A DNA stretch of 47,717 bases, taken from the NCBI GenBank assembly GCA_937950315.1, contig CALFDU010000144.1, positions 1-47,717 of the forward strand, given 5' to 3'. The translations under genes and the position numbers were made by a program. Positions 1 through 10,288 of this stretch are shown here, piece by piece. Every line of letters starts with the position of its first letter. Position 1 is the first letter of the stretch. This stretch comes from an uncultured Saprospiraceae bacterium (GTDB lineage Bacteria; Bacteroidota; Bacteroidia; Chitinophagales; Saprospiraceae). Below the pieces are notes generated by a model. That model had not been told where the DNA came from and made no database searches. It saw only the letters and a list, made by a program, of their open reading frames with translations.

Positions 1-1
1 T

Positions 2-3000
2 AATGAGCTGCAGACTTGGTTGGATAACAATGCTGGCCTGACCGCCTTAGACGATTGTTCGGATACTTTTACTTGGGAATTTGATCTTATCAATTTCGAG
101 GAAGATTGTACGAATGTGTCTACCTATCGATTTATCGCAACCGATGAATGTGGAAATACTTCATCAGCGGAAGCAAGCTTTAGTGTAGAAGATACTGCTG
201 GTCCTGAGATTATGGCAGGAGAAGATATGTTGATGGAAGAATGTAATGATCCACCAATTGGCAATTTCCCTGACTTTGATTTCTGGTTGGGTAATAATGC
301 AGGAGCTACTGCTTCAGACGATTGTGGAGCCATTACTTGGACCAACGATTTCCATCCAGATAATTGGGTGTTTACATGCGGGAATACTCGTTTTGTTGAT
401 GTTACCTTCACAGCAACAGATCTGTGTGGTAATGCCAATAGTACTGTTCATAGATTTGGAATAGGAGATGTTTCTCCGCCTGAATTCACCAATTGTCCAA
501 GACCAGCTATTGTTGTTGATGCGCCAGATTCATGGTGTAACGCATATGTGAATTTCGAAATTCCAGATGCTGAAGACCTTTGTGGTGGGTCAGTGCAAAT
601 AAGACGTACTGATGACATTGATCTGAACTCAGGTGATCTGTTCCCAGTTGGTTTGACAATTCTATCCTATGAAGCGGAAGATGGATGTGGAAACATATCT
701 ACTTGCGAATTAAAAATCATAGTAAATGATTTCCATACTGAACCAGAGCTTGCTTGTCAAGATCCGATCACAGAATTCTCAGATGAGAATAGTTGTGGAA
801 CAACATTGACGGGACTTGCTCCTACAGCACTTTCAGATAATTGTCCAGACAACATGTGTGTGATCTATCAGATACTCGATGAAAACAACAACATTGTTGC
901 CACAGGAACAGAAGATGCCAGCGGAGAGTATTTCCCGACTGGAATGAATAACTTGATCTACGCTGCCATGGATCAGCCATTGTTGTTGATCACAGAAGTA
1001 ATTCAAGATGGAGTAAATACGGGCATAGAAATTACCAACTTCGGTCCTGCCAATTTAGATATCTCTTGTCTTGATATTGTAAGAGAAGATCCTACAACTC
1101 CAGAAGTATACAATGTACCAAATGGAACAGTACTTGCTCCAGGCCAAGTATACACCCAAGAGTTTACTACGATTGAAGAAGGAGAAGCGGCTGGTTACTA
1201 CATTGCCTTTACGGATAAGATCATTGATGGTATTTCATTGAATGGATATAATGGTGTTAATTATGGTTTCACTGGATCATTGGATGGTCGTGCTTTCTAT
1301 AGATTGTATGTGTGGGATCACGATGAAGACCTTGATTTTGAAATGGTAGATGACTGCATGCAAGGAAGCTATGGATTACTAAATCCTGGTATGCCTATCT
1401 GTACGCCTAACGGTTCGACCGTTGGTTTACAACAAGGTGCAGCGGGTGTTGCCTTCTGTAATACACCAGTAGAAATTATTGATAATATTGCACCATTCTG
1501 TGCACAATTTGATACTACTTTGGTTGAGTTGTTGGCACCAGTAGAATTGATGGATGGTTGTACTCAGATTACCTTTGAGGTTCCACAAGATGTTCTTGTA
1601 GGAGATATTAGACTCATGGATTTGTTGATCGAACTTACTGATGCAGAAGAAGTTTCTGCCAATTTGATAAGCCCTAACGGAACCAGTGTGGTACTATTTG
1701 GAGGATCATGTTCGGGTAGTTCAATGATGTCAGTTTCTTTGGCGGATGATGGTGATGATACGATGGGTTCAGTCATTTGTGACCCTGCAGGCGATGGAAT
1801 ATTATTCCAACCTCAAGAGTCATTCAAGTCTTTCTTCAATGAAAGTGCACAAGGAACTTGGACAATCGAAATCACTGAAGAAGGCCTGGGTGCAGGTCTT
1901 GTTCTGAATGCTACATTAGAAATTTTAACGCTTGTACCATTTGCACAAGAAGATATGGTAATGGCAAACGATCCAGGTGAATGTGGTGCATTCTTTGAAT
2001 GGGCACACCCAATGTTCTCTGACAATTGTTGCTTTGGAGAAATGTCGTTTGGTTTTGAGTCATTGGATGCTGTATTGCCTCCATTGGCCGCAGGAGAGTT
2101 TGCTCAAGGAACCTTGACAGGAACTTTCTTTGGTTTAGGAACTACAACGGTTGTCTATACTTCAGTGGATCAATTTGGTAATGAGTCGCAATGTTCATTT
2201 GATATCACTGTTGAAGATTTAGAAGCGCCTGTACTTCAACCGCAAGATTGTCAAGATCAAGTATTTGTTCTTGCTGCTGGTGAGTGTGTACTGCCAAGTC
2301 CTCAATTGTTTTTTGAAACATTGGCTGATCATGATAACTGTGAGAGCGGTGATCTGAGTATGAGTATTTTCCCAGATTTCCCGGATGGAGTTCCGATTGG
2401 AAATCATACAATATCAATGACCTTGACAGACCTTGCAGGGAATAGTTCTTCTTGCACGTATAATATCGTGATTGAACCATATAGTGTCACAGACGCTGGT
2501 GATGCGCTAGCTTGCGTAGGAAATATCAATCTAAGTTTAGGGCCAGATTGTATGGCTGTGATCACACCAGATATGGTGCTTTCAGATGCAATCAATTATG
2601 GATGTACAGAAGAGTTCTGCGTAAGATTGACGGATGAGTTTGGAAACGACATAGGAAGTTCTGAGAATGGAACCAACATTGTCGGAGAAGAACATATCGG
2701 ACAGACGATTGCCGTAGAAGTATGTGTTGATTGCGAAGAAAGCAATTGCTGCTGGTCATACATTACCATCGAAAACAAATTGATTCCGGATGTTATCTGC
2801 CCTGATGATGTTACCATCGGTTGTAATCAGACCTACGATGTTTCAGTAACTGGTGAGCCAGTGGTTGAATCATGTGAGCAAGAAATTTATGCAACGTATG
2901 AAGATGATTTAGTAAGCAATGGAATGTGTTCAGACCCAGTGGCAACCCTCGTACGTACATGGTACATCACAGACGAATCTGGAAATACCATTACATGCGA

Positions 3001-6000
3001 TCAGAATATTGAGGTTAAAAAGTTCTCACTTGAAGACCTTGAAATGCCATTGGATCATGTAGTAACTGAAACTCATACTTGTCAAGAAGTATTGGATGAT
3101 CCTTCATTGACACATCCTGACAACACAGGCTATCCGTTGATTGAAGGAGTGCCAATCACCGAAACTGGTGATGGACTTTGTTCGAGTTTCTGGAACTGGG
3201 ATGATCTGCAGTTAAACAACTGCGATGGATCTTATGAAATATTGAGAAGATGGGTGGTTCACGATATGTGCTTTGAGGTTGACTTTCATGAAAACCCTAT
3301 CGAGCATTATCAGATCATCAAAGTCTTAGATACAGCACCTCCTATTTTTGAGGATTGCCCAGATTCATTTACGGTAAGTGCAGAAGGATTTGGTTGTGAT
3401 GCAGATATTTATCTGAATGATTATATGCCGATCATTTATGATGAATGTGGAAGTGTAGATGAATTGTTTGTTACGGTTAATCCGGGAACAGTATATGAAA
3501 GTCCAGAAGGAAGTGGAAACTACTATCTGACCAATATGGTCCCAGGCGACCACAGAGTAAGAGTAACCGCCAAGGATCAATGTAGTAATTTCAGCAGCTG
3601 TGAATTCAACATCCGGGTGGAAGATTTAGAAGAACCAAATACCATTTGCGAAAGCGATCTTATCGTTTCACTTTCCAATACAGGAATGTCTAAGCTTCAT
3701 GCTGAAGTGATAGACGATGGTTCATTTGATTATTGCACGGATGTACATTTCCAAGTATACAGATTGAATGAATATTGTGTAGATGAATCCGATTTGGTGC
3801 CAGGTCCATATATTTCTGTTTGTTGCGAAGATGTAGCACGCAGTCCGATTATGGTGGTGTTAAGAGTTTGGGATGATGCAGATTTTGATGGTGAATTTGG
3901 AACAGTGGGTGATCACTTTACAGAGTGTATGGTAGAGGTTATTGTACAGGATCAGACCATACCAGAATTACAGTGTCCTCCTGATATCAATCTGGCCTGT
4001 GGGCAAGATTACAACGATTTGAGTATCACGGGAATGCCGAGTGTGGGATTTGTTTGTAATGCAGTGCCATCAAGTTTTGTCGATGATATCACCAGTTTGG
4101 AAGATTGTAATGTTGGACAGATAATCCGTAAGTGGACAATCCCGACGGACAACGGAATGGTTGAGTGCGATCAAGTAATTACGATTACTGCACCAGATAC
4201 TTTTGATGAATCTGACATTGTTTGGGCTTCGGATTGGGTAGGTGATTGCAATACTCCGCAAGAAGATTTTACACCACAGTTTATTGGAGCTGGTGTCTGC
4301 GATCAATTGGGTATACAGCTAGAGACCGATACCTTCTTCTTGGCCGACGATGCTTGTTTCAAAGTAATCAACAACTGGACGGTTAGGAATTGGTGTACGG
4401 ATGAAGAATACACAGATACGCAAGTCTTGAAATTTGTTGACGATACGCCACCTGTAATTACAGTGGCTGATGCTGGTTTTATTTCTGATGATTCTTGTGA
4501 AGCCATCGTTGAGTTGATGGCATCTGCAGATGATGCAGGCAGCACGTGTCCTTCTGATAATATTAGTTGGATAGTCAATGTAGATCTTGATAACAACGGA
4601 ACGTTTGAATACCAGTTCTCATCATATCTGCCAGCATACGATGTTGACTTTGATGATACGGATGGAGACAATATTCCAGACATCTATCTTCCTCGTACTT
4701 CAGGAGGAGAAATGGTAGCGATTAGTCTACCAGATATGATCGAAGTTTCGGGTCTTGAGCATAGGGTAGTGTGGTCGGCTGATGACGGATGTGGTAACAC
4801 AACCAGCACGACCAGTTACTTTACCGTTGAAGACAACAAGCCACCAAATGCAGTTTGCATCAACCTAAGTTCTGGCGTGATGGTCAACGGTGAATTAACG
4901 CTTTGGGCCTGTGATTTTGATGCGAGTAGTTCCGACAATTGTACACCACAACAGGATTTATTGTTTGGATTTACGGACGTGCATCCGACAGATGATCCGA
5001 CTTTCAATCCATTGACCAATTGTGCATCGAGAACTTTCACTTGTGAAGATTTCTTGGGTAGTGATAATGGATTGGTAATGGTGTCGATTTATATTTGGGA
5101 CGCTTCCGCAAATGTTTCTATCTGCCAAGCACAACTGAATTTGATCGATGCTAGTGATGCGTGTGATGGAACATTCGCGCCAATGATTGCTGGTCGAATG
5201 ACCAGTCCAAACGGAGAAAACTTAATGAATGTTGAGGTATCACTATTGGATGAGAACAATGAGATTGTCGAGCAATCGATTACGGATGAAGATGGTAGGT
5301 ATGCGTTCAATAACATAACATTCGGAAACGACTACATAGTAGAAGCTGAGAAAGATACACTTCATCTGAATGGATTGTCTACACTAGATGTTATCACAAT
5401 CCAGAGACACATCATCTCTCTACAGAAGTTTGAAGATCCGTATCAATTCATTGCAGCCGATGCCAATAGTGATGAGCGCATAACAGCACTTGATATCGTT
5501 GATGTAAGAAGATTGGTCTTAGGATTAAAATCTGAATTTGACAACAACGAAAGTTGGAGGTACGTCAATAAGAATACTCCATTAAGTATGGAATCTATTT
5601 GGCCATTTGACGAAGTCCAAAACTTCAATGATTTGCCTTCAAGTGTCATGACAGGAGATTTTGTAGGAGTCAAAATTGGTGATGTTAACTTTTCTGCCAT
5701 TCCTAATCTTACTGGACCGATGGTGTCTGAGGTAAGAGGAAACGATGCCTTGATGTGGAGTTACGACAACAAGCAATTTGAGGAAGGAGAAATTTTCGAT
5801 GTTGTCTTTACGGCAAATGCAGGAGCATCTATCGATGGGTATCAGTTTACATTGGGTCACCCAGGATTGGAATTGGTAGAGATCACTTCGCAAGATGCAT
5901 TTTGGAGTGATGAGTATTATGGAATCTTTGAAGATAAGACAACCATAAGTTGGAATGATCCAGAAGGGGGAATTTGGGAAGATGGAAATACATTTGTAGC

Positions 6001-6394
6001 CAGATTCCAAGCTACACAAAATGGTACATTGACGGAAGTCTTAGATTTGAATTCAGACATAACATTTGCGGAAGCGTATGATGAAGAAGGCGTTCAGATT
6101 ATGGACAATGTCCTTCTTGCCAATGTAGAAGATTTTGTATTGAAACAAAACAATCCAAATCCATTTATCAACGATACGGAAATTGAATTTTCACTTCCTC
6201 AAGCCGGTGAAGTATTAATTTCGGTATACGATAACCAAGGTAAATTGATTTATACGGATAGGTCCGAACATGACTTTGGGCTAAATACAATTACCTTGAA
6301 CAAACGAGATTTAGGAAATCCATCGGGTTTAATAACCTTGACGATGGCGTACAAAGAAGAAACTCAATCGATAAAGATGATTGTCATCAACTAA
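2..6394 (+). CDS. Giant cysteine-rich HYR/Ig-like T9SS-secreted protein (5' truncated)
   Basis: The reading frame is open to the left edge (about 2,130 residues visible, N-terminus missing). Positions below count from the TTG at 20. Most of the protein is a chain of cysteine-rich HYR/Ig-like repeats with recurring ATDxCGN and SVEDTAGP-type motifs. A lamin-tail-like module (about 320-400) is followed by a proprotein-convertase P-domain-like module (about 495-640, with LISPNGTSVVL and GTWTIEI). Two related ~200-residue modules begin near 923 (PDVICPDDV) and 1314 (IPELQCPPDI). The C-terminus has a carboxypeptidase-regulatory-like fold (about 1723-1775), a type I dockerin (about 1777-1838, DANSDERITALDIVDVRRLV), a cohesin-like domain (about 1905-2015) and a T9SS sorting domain (last ~88 residues, starting FVLKQNNPNPF). 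By family knowledge this is exported through the outer membrane and held on or shed from the surface. The adhesive or matrix role is inference. Confidence 0.9.
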   Translation, partial: NELQTWLDNNAGLTALDDCSDTFTWEFDLINFEEDCTNVSTYRFIATDECGNTSSAEASFSVEDTAGPEIMAGEDMLMEECNDPPIGNFPDFDFWLGNNAGATASDDCGAITWTNDFHPDNWVFTCGNTRFVDVTFTATDLCGNANSTVHRFGIGDVSPPEFTNCPRPAIVVDAPDSWCNAYVNFEIPDAEDLCGGSVQIRRTDDIDLNSGDLFPVGLTILSYEAEDGCGNISTCELKIIVNDFHTEPELACQDPITEFSDENSCGTTLTGLAPTALSDNCPDNMCVIYQILDENNNIVATGTEDASGEYFPTGMNNLIYAAMDQPLLLITEVIQDGVNTGIEITNFGPANLDISCLDIVREDPTTPEVYNVPNGTVLAPGQVYTQEFTTIEEGEAAGYYIAFTDKIIDGISLNGYNGVNYGFTGSLDGRAFYRLYVWDHDEDLDFEMVDDCMQGSYGLLNPGMPICTPNGSTVGLQQGAAGVAFCNTPVEIIDNIAPFCAQFDTTLVELLAPVELMDGCTQITFEVPQDVLVGDIRLMDLLIELTDAEEVSANLISPNGTSVVLFGGSCSGSSMMSVSLADDGDDTMGSVICDPAGDGILFQPQESFKSFFNESAQGTWTIEITEEGLGAGLVLNATLEILTLVPFAQEDMVMANDPGECGAFFEWAHPMFSDNCCFGEMSFGFESLDAVLPPLAAGEFAQGTLTGTFFGLGTTTVVYTSVDQFGNESQCSFDITVEDLEAPVLQPQDCQDQVFVLAAGECVLPSPQLFFETLADHDNCESGDLSMSIFPDFPDGVPIGNHTISMTLTDLAGNSSSCTYNIVIEPYSVTDAGDALACVGNINLSLGPDCMAVITPDMVLSDAINYGCTEEFCVRLTDEFGNDIGSSENGTNIVGEEHIGQTIAVEVCVDCEESNCCWSYITIENKLIPDVICPDDVTIGCNQTYDVSVTGEPVVESCEQEIYATYEDDLVSNGMCSDPVATLVRTWYITDESGNTITCDQNIEVKKFSLEDLEMPLDHVVTETHTCQEVLDDPSLTHPDNTGYPLIEGVPITETGDGLCSSFWNWDDLQLNNCDGSYEILRRWVVHDMCFEVDFHENPIEHYQIIKVLDTAPPIFEDCPDSFTVSAEGFGCDADIYLNDYMPIIYDECGSVDELFVTVNPGTVYESPEGSGNYYLTNMVPGDHRVRVTAKDQCSNFSSCEFNIRVEDLEEPNTICESDLIVSLSNTGMSKLHAEVIDDGSFDYCTDVHFQVYRLNEYCVDESDLVPGPYISVCCEDVARSPIMVVLRVWDDADFDGEFGTVGDHFTECMVEVIVQDQTIPELQCPPDINLACGQDYNDLSITGMPSVGFVCNAVPSSFVDDITSLEDCNVGQIIRKWTIPTDNGMVECDQVITITAPDTFDESDIVWASDWVGDCNTPQEDFTPQFIGAGVCDQLGIQLETDTFFLADDACFKVINNWTVRNWCTDEEYTDTQVLKFVDDTPPVITVADAGFISDDSCEAIVELMASADDAGSTCPSDNISWIVNVDLDNNGTFEYQFSSYLPAYDVDFDDTDGDNIPDIYLPRTSGGEMVAISLPDMIEVSGLEHRVVWSADDGCGNTTSTTSYFTVEDNKPPNAVCINLSSGVMVNGELTLWACDFDASSSDNCTPQQDLLFGFTDVHPTDDPTFNPLTNCASRTFTCEDFLGSDNGLVMVSIYIWDASANVSICQAQLNLIDASDACDGTFAPMIAGRMTSPNGENLMNVEVSLLDENNEIVEQSITDEDGRYAFNNITFGNDYIVEAEKDTLHLNGLSTLDVITIQRHIISLQKFEDPYQFIAADANSDERITALDIVDVRRLVLGLKSEFDNNESWRYVNKNTPLSMESIWPFDEVQNFNDLPSSVMTGDFVGVKIGDVNFSAIPNLTGPMVSEVRGNDALMWSYDNKQFEEGEIFDVVFTANAGASIDGYQFTLGHPGLELVEITSQDAFWSDEYYGIFEDKTTISWNDPEGGIWEDGNTFVARFQATQNGTLTEVLDLNSDITFAEAYDEEGVQIMDNVLLANVEDFVLKQNNPNPFINDTEIEFSLPQAGEVLISVYDNQGKLIYTDRSEHDFGLNTITLNKRDLGNPSGLITLTMAYKEETQSIKMIVIN

Positions 6395-6424
6395 CATCGA
6401 TTGAAGAAAGATATTATAAACTCC

Positions 6425-6462
6425 AAAAAGTCCTTGTCAAAAAAGTTTGATAAGGGCTTTTT
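6425..6462. terminator. Intrinsic terminator between convergent genes
   Basis: A 15-bp stem with two wobble pairs, left arm 6425-6439 and right arm 6448-6462, is flanked by A-runs and T-runs on both sides. It lies about 30 bases after the stop of the giant T9SS protein and about 40 bases beyond the 3' end of the convergent VCBS gene, so it may serve both. Confidence 0.75.
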
Positions 6463-6498
6463 ACTTTTTATAAGACTATCTTTTTCTTTTATTGTTTA

Positions 6499-8757
6499 TC
6501 AATGATGGTGATGATGACCGCCTGCATTCGGATCTTTCTTAAATTCTAGGGTAACTAGATCTACTGAGATGGCTGGCTGCCCCTCTACAATGATATATTT
6601 TTTGTTTATCTCAATACCCTCATAACTCGTGAATTCATTTTTCCCATTGGGCCATTTTATACTCAGACTCGTTATCTCTTTCATTGTTCCTAGTCCAATC
6701 TCGCAAGTAAGAGGATTGGCTCCAAAACTAGATCCAGAGCCCACTGTTTTATAGATCTTTCTCTGCTTGCCCCCCTTGGTAGTTCCTTCTACCATGATCC
6801 TCGCCCCGATTCCTGGCTTATTAGAATCCACTCCTTCCAATTTGATTTTTATCCAATTGTTCTTTTCGTCAGTATTTTCATAAAAGGCATTGGGAAATCC
6901 ATCTCCCTTAAATGCTCCACCCATCACCGCATAAATATCTTGATCTCCATCATTGTCAAAATCCGCAAAAGAAATACCGTGTCCTTTTTGAATATGTCCC
7001 ACACCCATGGAAAAACTTTCATCCTTAAATCTTTTCCCGTTTTGATTTACGTACAATCGATTGGGTACCGTTGATCGGTAATCTGGTGCGCCTGTACCCA
7101 AATAGAAATCCAAGTAACCATCATTGTTCATGTCTCCAAAGTTGCATCCCATTGTCGAGATGCCTCTATCTTTGATGTATTGACTCGTTACATTTTCAAA
7201 CTGCATCTTGCCGTTGTTTTTGTAAAGGCAACTGTTTTTAGTTTTGATTTTCTTCCCAATAATATTGCTGGCAAACTGACCTCCTTGATCCTCAAAAGCA
7301 GTTCTGTCGTAACTCGCGACATACAAGTCTTCCCAACCATCATTGTCCACATCAAAAAACCAGCAAGGAAAACTTTCAGTCGGTTTTTCAACGCCTGCAC
7401 GCACTTGCTCAAATCCTGCAAACTTTCCTCCTTCTTGTTTCCCAATCAACATAATGTTATTGCCATCAAGGTTGGAAAGATATAGATCTTGCCATCCATC
7501 ATTGTTTACGTCGCCACTTGTGCAGCCTTTGAAATATCCAACTTTGTTTACAGAGTATTTTTCTGCCACATTGGTGAATGTTTCATCACCATTGTTTAAA
7601 TAAAATTCACACTGAAACTTTGTTTTCGAACTAAACGTAGTTTCGTTGGCAATAAACAAATCCAAATAACCATCGTTGTTGAAGTCATTCCAGGTAGCAG
7701 CTTGTGTTGGATTGGCTTTGTACAATCCTGCGGCAATCGTAACATCAGAAAATGTACCATCACCATTGTTTTTAAGCAAGCTGTTTGGGAGTATACCCCA
7801 TGACCTGTTTGGCATCCATGCACTTCTTAAGATATAGATGTCAAGAAATCCATCGTTGTTGAAGTCTGTCTGATTTATATGCAAACCACCTTTTGATTGA
7901 GCAATTTTACTTTGATCGGATTTGTCCACAAAAGAACCTTTGCCGTCATTTTCAAAATACTTCATTTTTCCTTCTGATCCCCAACTCGAAGTGACGATAT
8001 CTAAAAAGCCATCGTTGTTGAAATCATCAGCGATAGATCCACCAGCCAATCCAAAGAAGTCCAAAGACATTTGGGTGGCAACATTGTTGAGTGTACTCTT
8101 GTTGGATTTTTTTCCTAGTGGAACCAAGTATTTCTTAGGAACTTCAGATGGATACTTTCCCAATGTCATGTATGCAATATTCATGAGCCACTGCGACTGA
8201 ATATCGTCAGGGAACATCTTTAATATCTGTGTGTACTTTTCAACGGCTTTTTCAGATCCAGTTCTTTTTTTATGTTGACCTTTTGGAGTGATTGGGACTA
8301 TGCATGATTCGTCATTATGATTTTCCATACAATTTTCTTGCTCTCCTTTTCTTAAATAGCTGATCGCAAGCATTTCGTGAAACGATCTGGTCTGAGAAGT
8401 AACTTTAGCTAGATTTGGGTTATTGGTAAAAAGCTCTTCAATGACTTTGATGGCCTCATCTGTATCGCCATTGTTCAATAACTCTTTCGCGTAATTGAAT
8501 AGATCCACACCGTTTTTTGATTTGTCAAATTCTGACTTATGAATTTGAGCTCTGAGTTTGTTTTCATAAATGGATTCGGCAGCACTTGCATATTTTAGAA
8601 TCTGGGAGATACTATCCCGCATCATTTTGGTCCCGTTCGATCCGGATTTTGATTCGGTAGAAGAGATGGCATCCGATGTATTGCTGGTCGGATTGTCCTT
8701 ACATGAGCATATCAGTATTACAAGACAAAAGAAAATGGATATCCTTAGATTGATCAT
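6499..8757 (-). CDS. VCBS/FG-GAP repeat lipoprotein with ASPIC/UnbV domain and natural His5 C-terminus
   Basis: This 752-residue exported protein has a lipobox (LVILICSC, Cys19). A TPR-like helical region (about 60-210, FAxNNPNLAKV-type spacing, EKYTQILKMFPDD) is followed by at least seven VCBS/FG-GAP blades with the Ca-binding-like pattern DFNNDGFLDI / DVNNDGWQDLY (about 235-610). An ASPIC/UnbV domain (about 650-720, SIKWPNGKNEF) completes the CRTAC1-like architecture common in Bacteroidota and Planctomycetes. The family forms extracellular beta-propellers; the substrate is not known. The last residues are DPNAGG followed by five histidines encoded by mixed CAT/CAC codons, then TGA. It is the last gene of a possible minus-strand run with the thioredoxin, CBM9-like and DUF6624-like genes, 69 bases downstream of the thioredoxin stop. 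Architecture is certain; function is not. Confidence 0.9.
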   Translation of the reverse strand: MINLRISIFFCLVILICSCKDNPTSNTSDAISSTESKSGSNGTKMMRDSISQILKYASAAESIYENKLRAQIHKSEFDKSKNGVDLFNYAKELLNNGDTDEAIKVIEELFTNNPNLAKVTSQTRSFHEMLAISYLRKGEQENCMENHNDESCIVPITPKGQHKKRTGSEKAVEKYTQILKMFPDDIQSQWLMNIAYMTLGKYPSEVPKKYLVPLGKKSNKSTLNNVATQMSLDFFGLAGGSIADDFNNDGFLDIVTSSWGSEGKMKYFENDGKGSFVDKSDQSKIAQSKGGLHINQTDFNNDGFLDIYILRSAWMPNRSWGILPNSLLKNNGDGTFSDVTIAAGLYKANPTQAATWNDFNNDGYLDLFIANETTFSSKTKFQCEFYLNNGDETFTNVAEKYSVNKVGYFKGCTSGDVNNDGWQDLYLSNLDGNNIMLIGKQEGGKFAGFEQVRAGVEKPTESFPCWFFDVDNDGWEDLYVASYDRTAFEDQGGQFASNIIGKKIKTKNSCLYKNNGKMQFENVTSQYIKDRGISTMGCNFGDMNNDGYLDFYLGTGAPDYRSTVPNRLYVNQNGKRFKDESFSMGVGHIQKGHGISFADFDNDGDQDIYAVMGGAFKGDGFPNAFYENTDEKNNWIKIKLEGVDSNKPGIGARIMVEGTTKGGKQRKIYKTVGSGSSFGANPLTCEIGLGTMKEITSLSIKWPNGKNEFTSYEGIEINKKYIIVEGQPAISVDLVTLEFKKDPNAGGHHHHH

Positions 8758-8826
8758 CTACATTCGGTTTAGAAACCAAATATAAGCTTATAGATGAAAT
8801 GGCTCTAAAGCAATTGGTTAAATTGG

Positions 8827-9432
8827 TTATTTACCCAGAATTTCATCAAGCGCGGTACAAAGCTTTTTCTTGATTCTTCTTGATGCTCTGAAATCTGCAA
8901 GCCCACCTGCGTAAAAATATTGTATAAACCCTTTCTCATCAATGATGATGGTTGTCGGAAAACCTGAATGGATATAGAGAATGTCATAAAAGAATTGCGA
9001 TGCATCAGGAACCAGCTCAAAACCAAATTTTCCTTTACGGTCAATAAACCTTTTAAGTGTTTCAGTATTATCAGTGGAAGCAGCAATAAAATTCACCTCG
9101 TCATCTGAATATTTTTTTGAAATTTCATTCAATCCAGGCATTTCTGCGATACACGGTGGACATGCTGTAAACCAAAAATTGATCACAGTTACCTTTCCTT
9201 GAATAGAATAGTTATCAATTAGTTTACCATCCATATCATAGATCTCAAAATCAGGAATTTTTTGGCCTATGTAACATTCTTTCTGATGTTTAAATCGGTA
9301 ACGCTCCTTCTGGAAATCATAGGAGTTGTAACAGTCGTCTACAGATTTCTTGTATCCAGAATCTTGACTGAAAGCATGTTGCACGCAAATCGATAGGAAA
9401 AGAAAAGACACGATTAGCCATCGATTGTCCAT
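8827..9432 (-). CDS. TlpA/ResA-like thiol-disulfide oxidoreductase, exported
   Basis: A 201-residue periplasmic redoxin. The ATG at 9432 begins a clean signal peptide (MDNRWLIVSFLFLSICVQ...FSQ). An in-frame TTG 33 bases upstream would add a charged extension and is disfavoured. The AhpC/TSA-Redoxin domain (about 55-195) carries the active-site CPPC (Cys91-Cys94) in the typical context INFWFTACPPCIAEMPGL, and the later cis-proline region reads SGFPTTIIID. Family members reduce or isomerise disulfides of exported proteins or cytochrome c apoproteins using electrons from a membrane donor. CPPC is the motif of many TlpA-like proteins. Two extra cysteines (34 and 53) lie between signal and redoxin domain. 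Neighbours are all exported proteins, so oxidative folding or repair of surface proteins is a plausible role. Confidence 0.88.
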   Translation of the reverse strand: MDNRWLIVSFLFLSICVQHAFSQDSGYKKSVDDCYNSYDFQKERYRFKHQKECYIGQKIPDFEIYDMDGKLIDNYSIQGKVTVINFWFTACPPCIAEMPGLNEISKKYSDDEVNFIAASTDNTETLKRFIDRKGKFGFELVPDASQFFYDILYIHSGFPTTIIIDEKGFIQYFYAGGLADFRASRRIKKKLCTALDEILGK

Positions 9433-9524
9433 CTTGTTGATTTTATTTTTTGTGCTAGATTTCAAATATAATACTTATTTAAGGTGAGTATCAGTTTAAT
9501 GAAGCAAATATTGGCCCAGAGATC

Positions 9525-10232
9525 TTATTTACTTTCAATAAATGCAAATTTGAAACCCTGAATAGTATGAAAATCTGGTTTTGGGGTATTTATGGCCTTC
9601 CAACTGATCCACTTAATTTCATCATTTTCGCGATAGCAATCTGCCCTAAAAATTCCCATGAGAATTTTGTCATCCTGAATAAATCCCATCTCACTAAAGG
9701 TCTTAAGCGCTAATTTCCCTTCAACTGCATAACCACCTTCAATCCCTTTCACATAGTAATTATCCCTACTAAATGCAGGAAATGACCAATCCTTGACAAA
9801 TTTGCGATATCCCTCCGCATAAAACTGCTGATTACGACCACATGCATCAATTTCAAATCCACAATAGGCAGTCATCATGGTATCCTTCGCAAAAAACAAT
9901 TCTACACGATCAGAATATTCAACTGCAGTATTGTTGTTATCATGATCATAGCATATTACTTGGCTGTCCTTTACTTCAAAATAAAAATAAAGATAGATAC
10001 CATCATTGTATGATTTGAATATCGTTCCTTGATCGGGAGTGGTTTCCCAAGGATTTAGGAAATCTTTAAAACGTTCTGACTTAGACCATTGTGACTCCTT
10101 GTCTTTTCCATCAATGGCAATAGCATCTTGGTGGTATTTGATTGTATATGTTTTTTCAGCACAGCCCATTTGTAAGCTCAAGGCAAATAGTAATACAACA
10201 CTTGATAGAAACTGTGATAAATATTGAATCAT
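9525..10232 (-). CDS. CBM9-like (DOMON-fold) lipoprotein
   Basis: A 235-residue lipoprotein (lipobox LQMGC, Cys24). The rest matches the pattern of carbohydrate-binding-family-9-like domains: a short opening strand IDGKDKESQWSKSERF, then TIFKSYNDGIYLYFYFEVKD, then DRVELFFA, and a closing WKAINTPKPDFHTIQGF. These domains occur at the ends of xylanases, and as stand-alone proteins in Bacteroidota where the ligand is mostly unknown. There is no catalytic module here. It lies 92 bases upstream of the TlpA gene start and 56 bases downstream of the DUF6624-like lipoprotein, all on the same strand. Carbohydrate binding is family inference and the ligand cannot be read from the sequence. Confidence 0.78.
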   Translation of the reverse strand: MIQYLSQFLSSVVLLFALSLQMGCAEKTYTIKYHQDAIAIDGKDKESQWSKSERFKDFLNPWETTPDQGTIFKSYNDGIYLYFYFEVKDSQVICYDHDNNNTAVEYSDRVELFFAKDTMMTAYCGFEIDACGRNQQFYAEGYRKFVKDWSFPAFSRDNYYVKGIEGGYAVEGKLALKTFSEMGFIQDDKILMGIFRADCYRENDEIKWISWKAINTPKPDFHTIQGFKFAFIESK

Positions 10233-10288
10233 GGAATTTGATTTCTGAAAATCAACGGAAGATAAAAAGTATTTTGTTGATTGTTTGA

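Noticed and set aside
4303-4683. 126-codon minus-strand reading frame inside the giant T9SS gene
   Set aside because: Antisense to cysteine-rich repeats; no recognisable protein features.
6499-6516. Engineered His tag or vector contamination
   Set aside because: Mixed histidine codons, no linker or vector sequence, and continuous native sequence with terminator and convergent gene beyond.
9433-9465. TTG-initiated extension of the TlpA-like protein
   Set aside because: Adds a lysine-rich segment ahead of a complete signal peptide; the ATG at 9432 is better.
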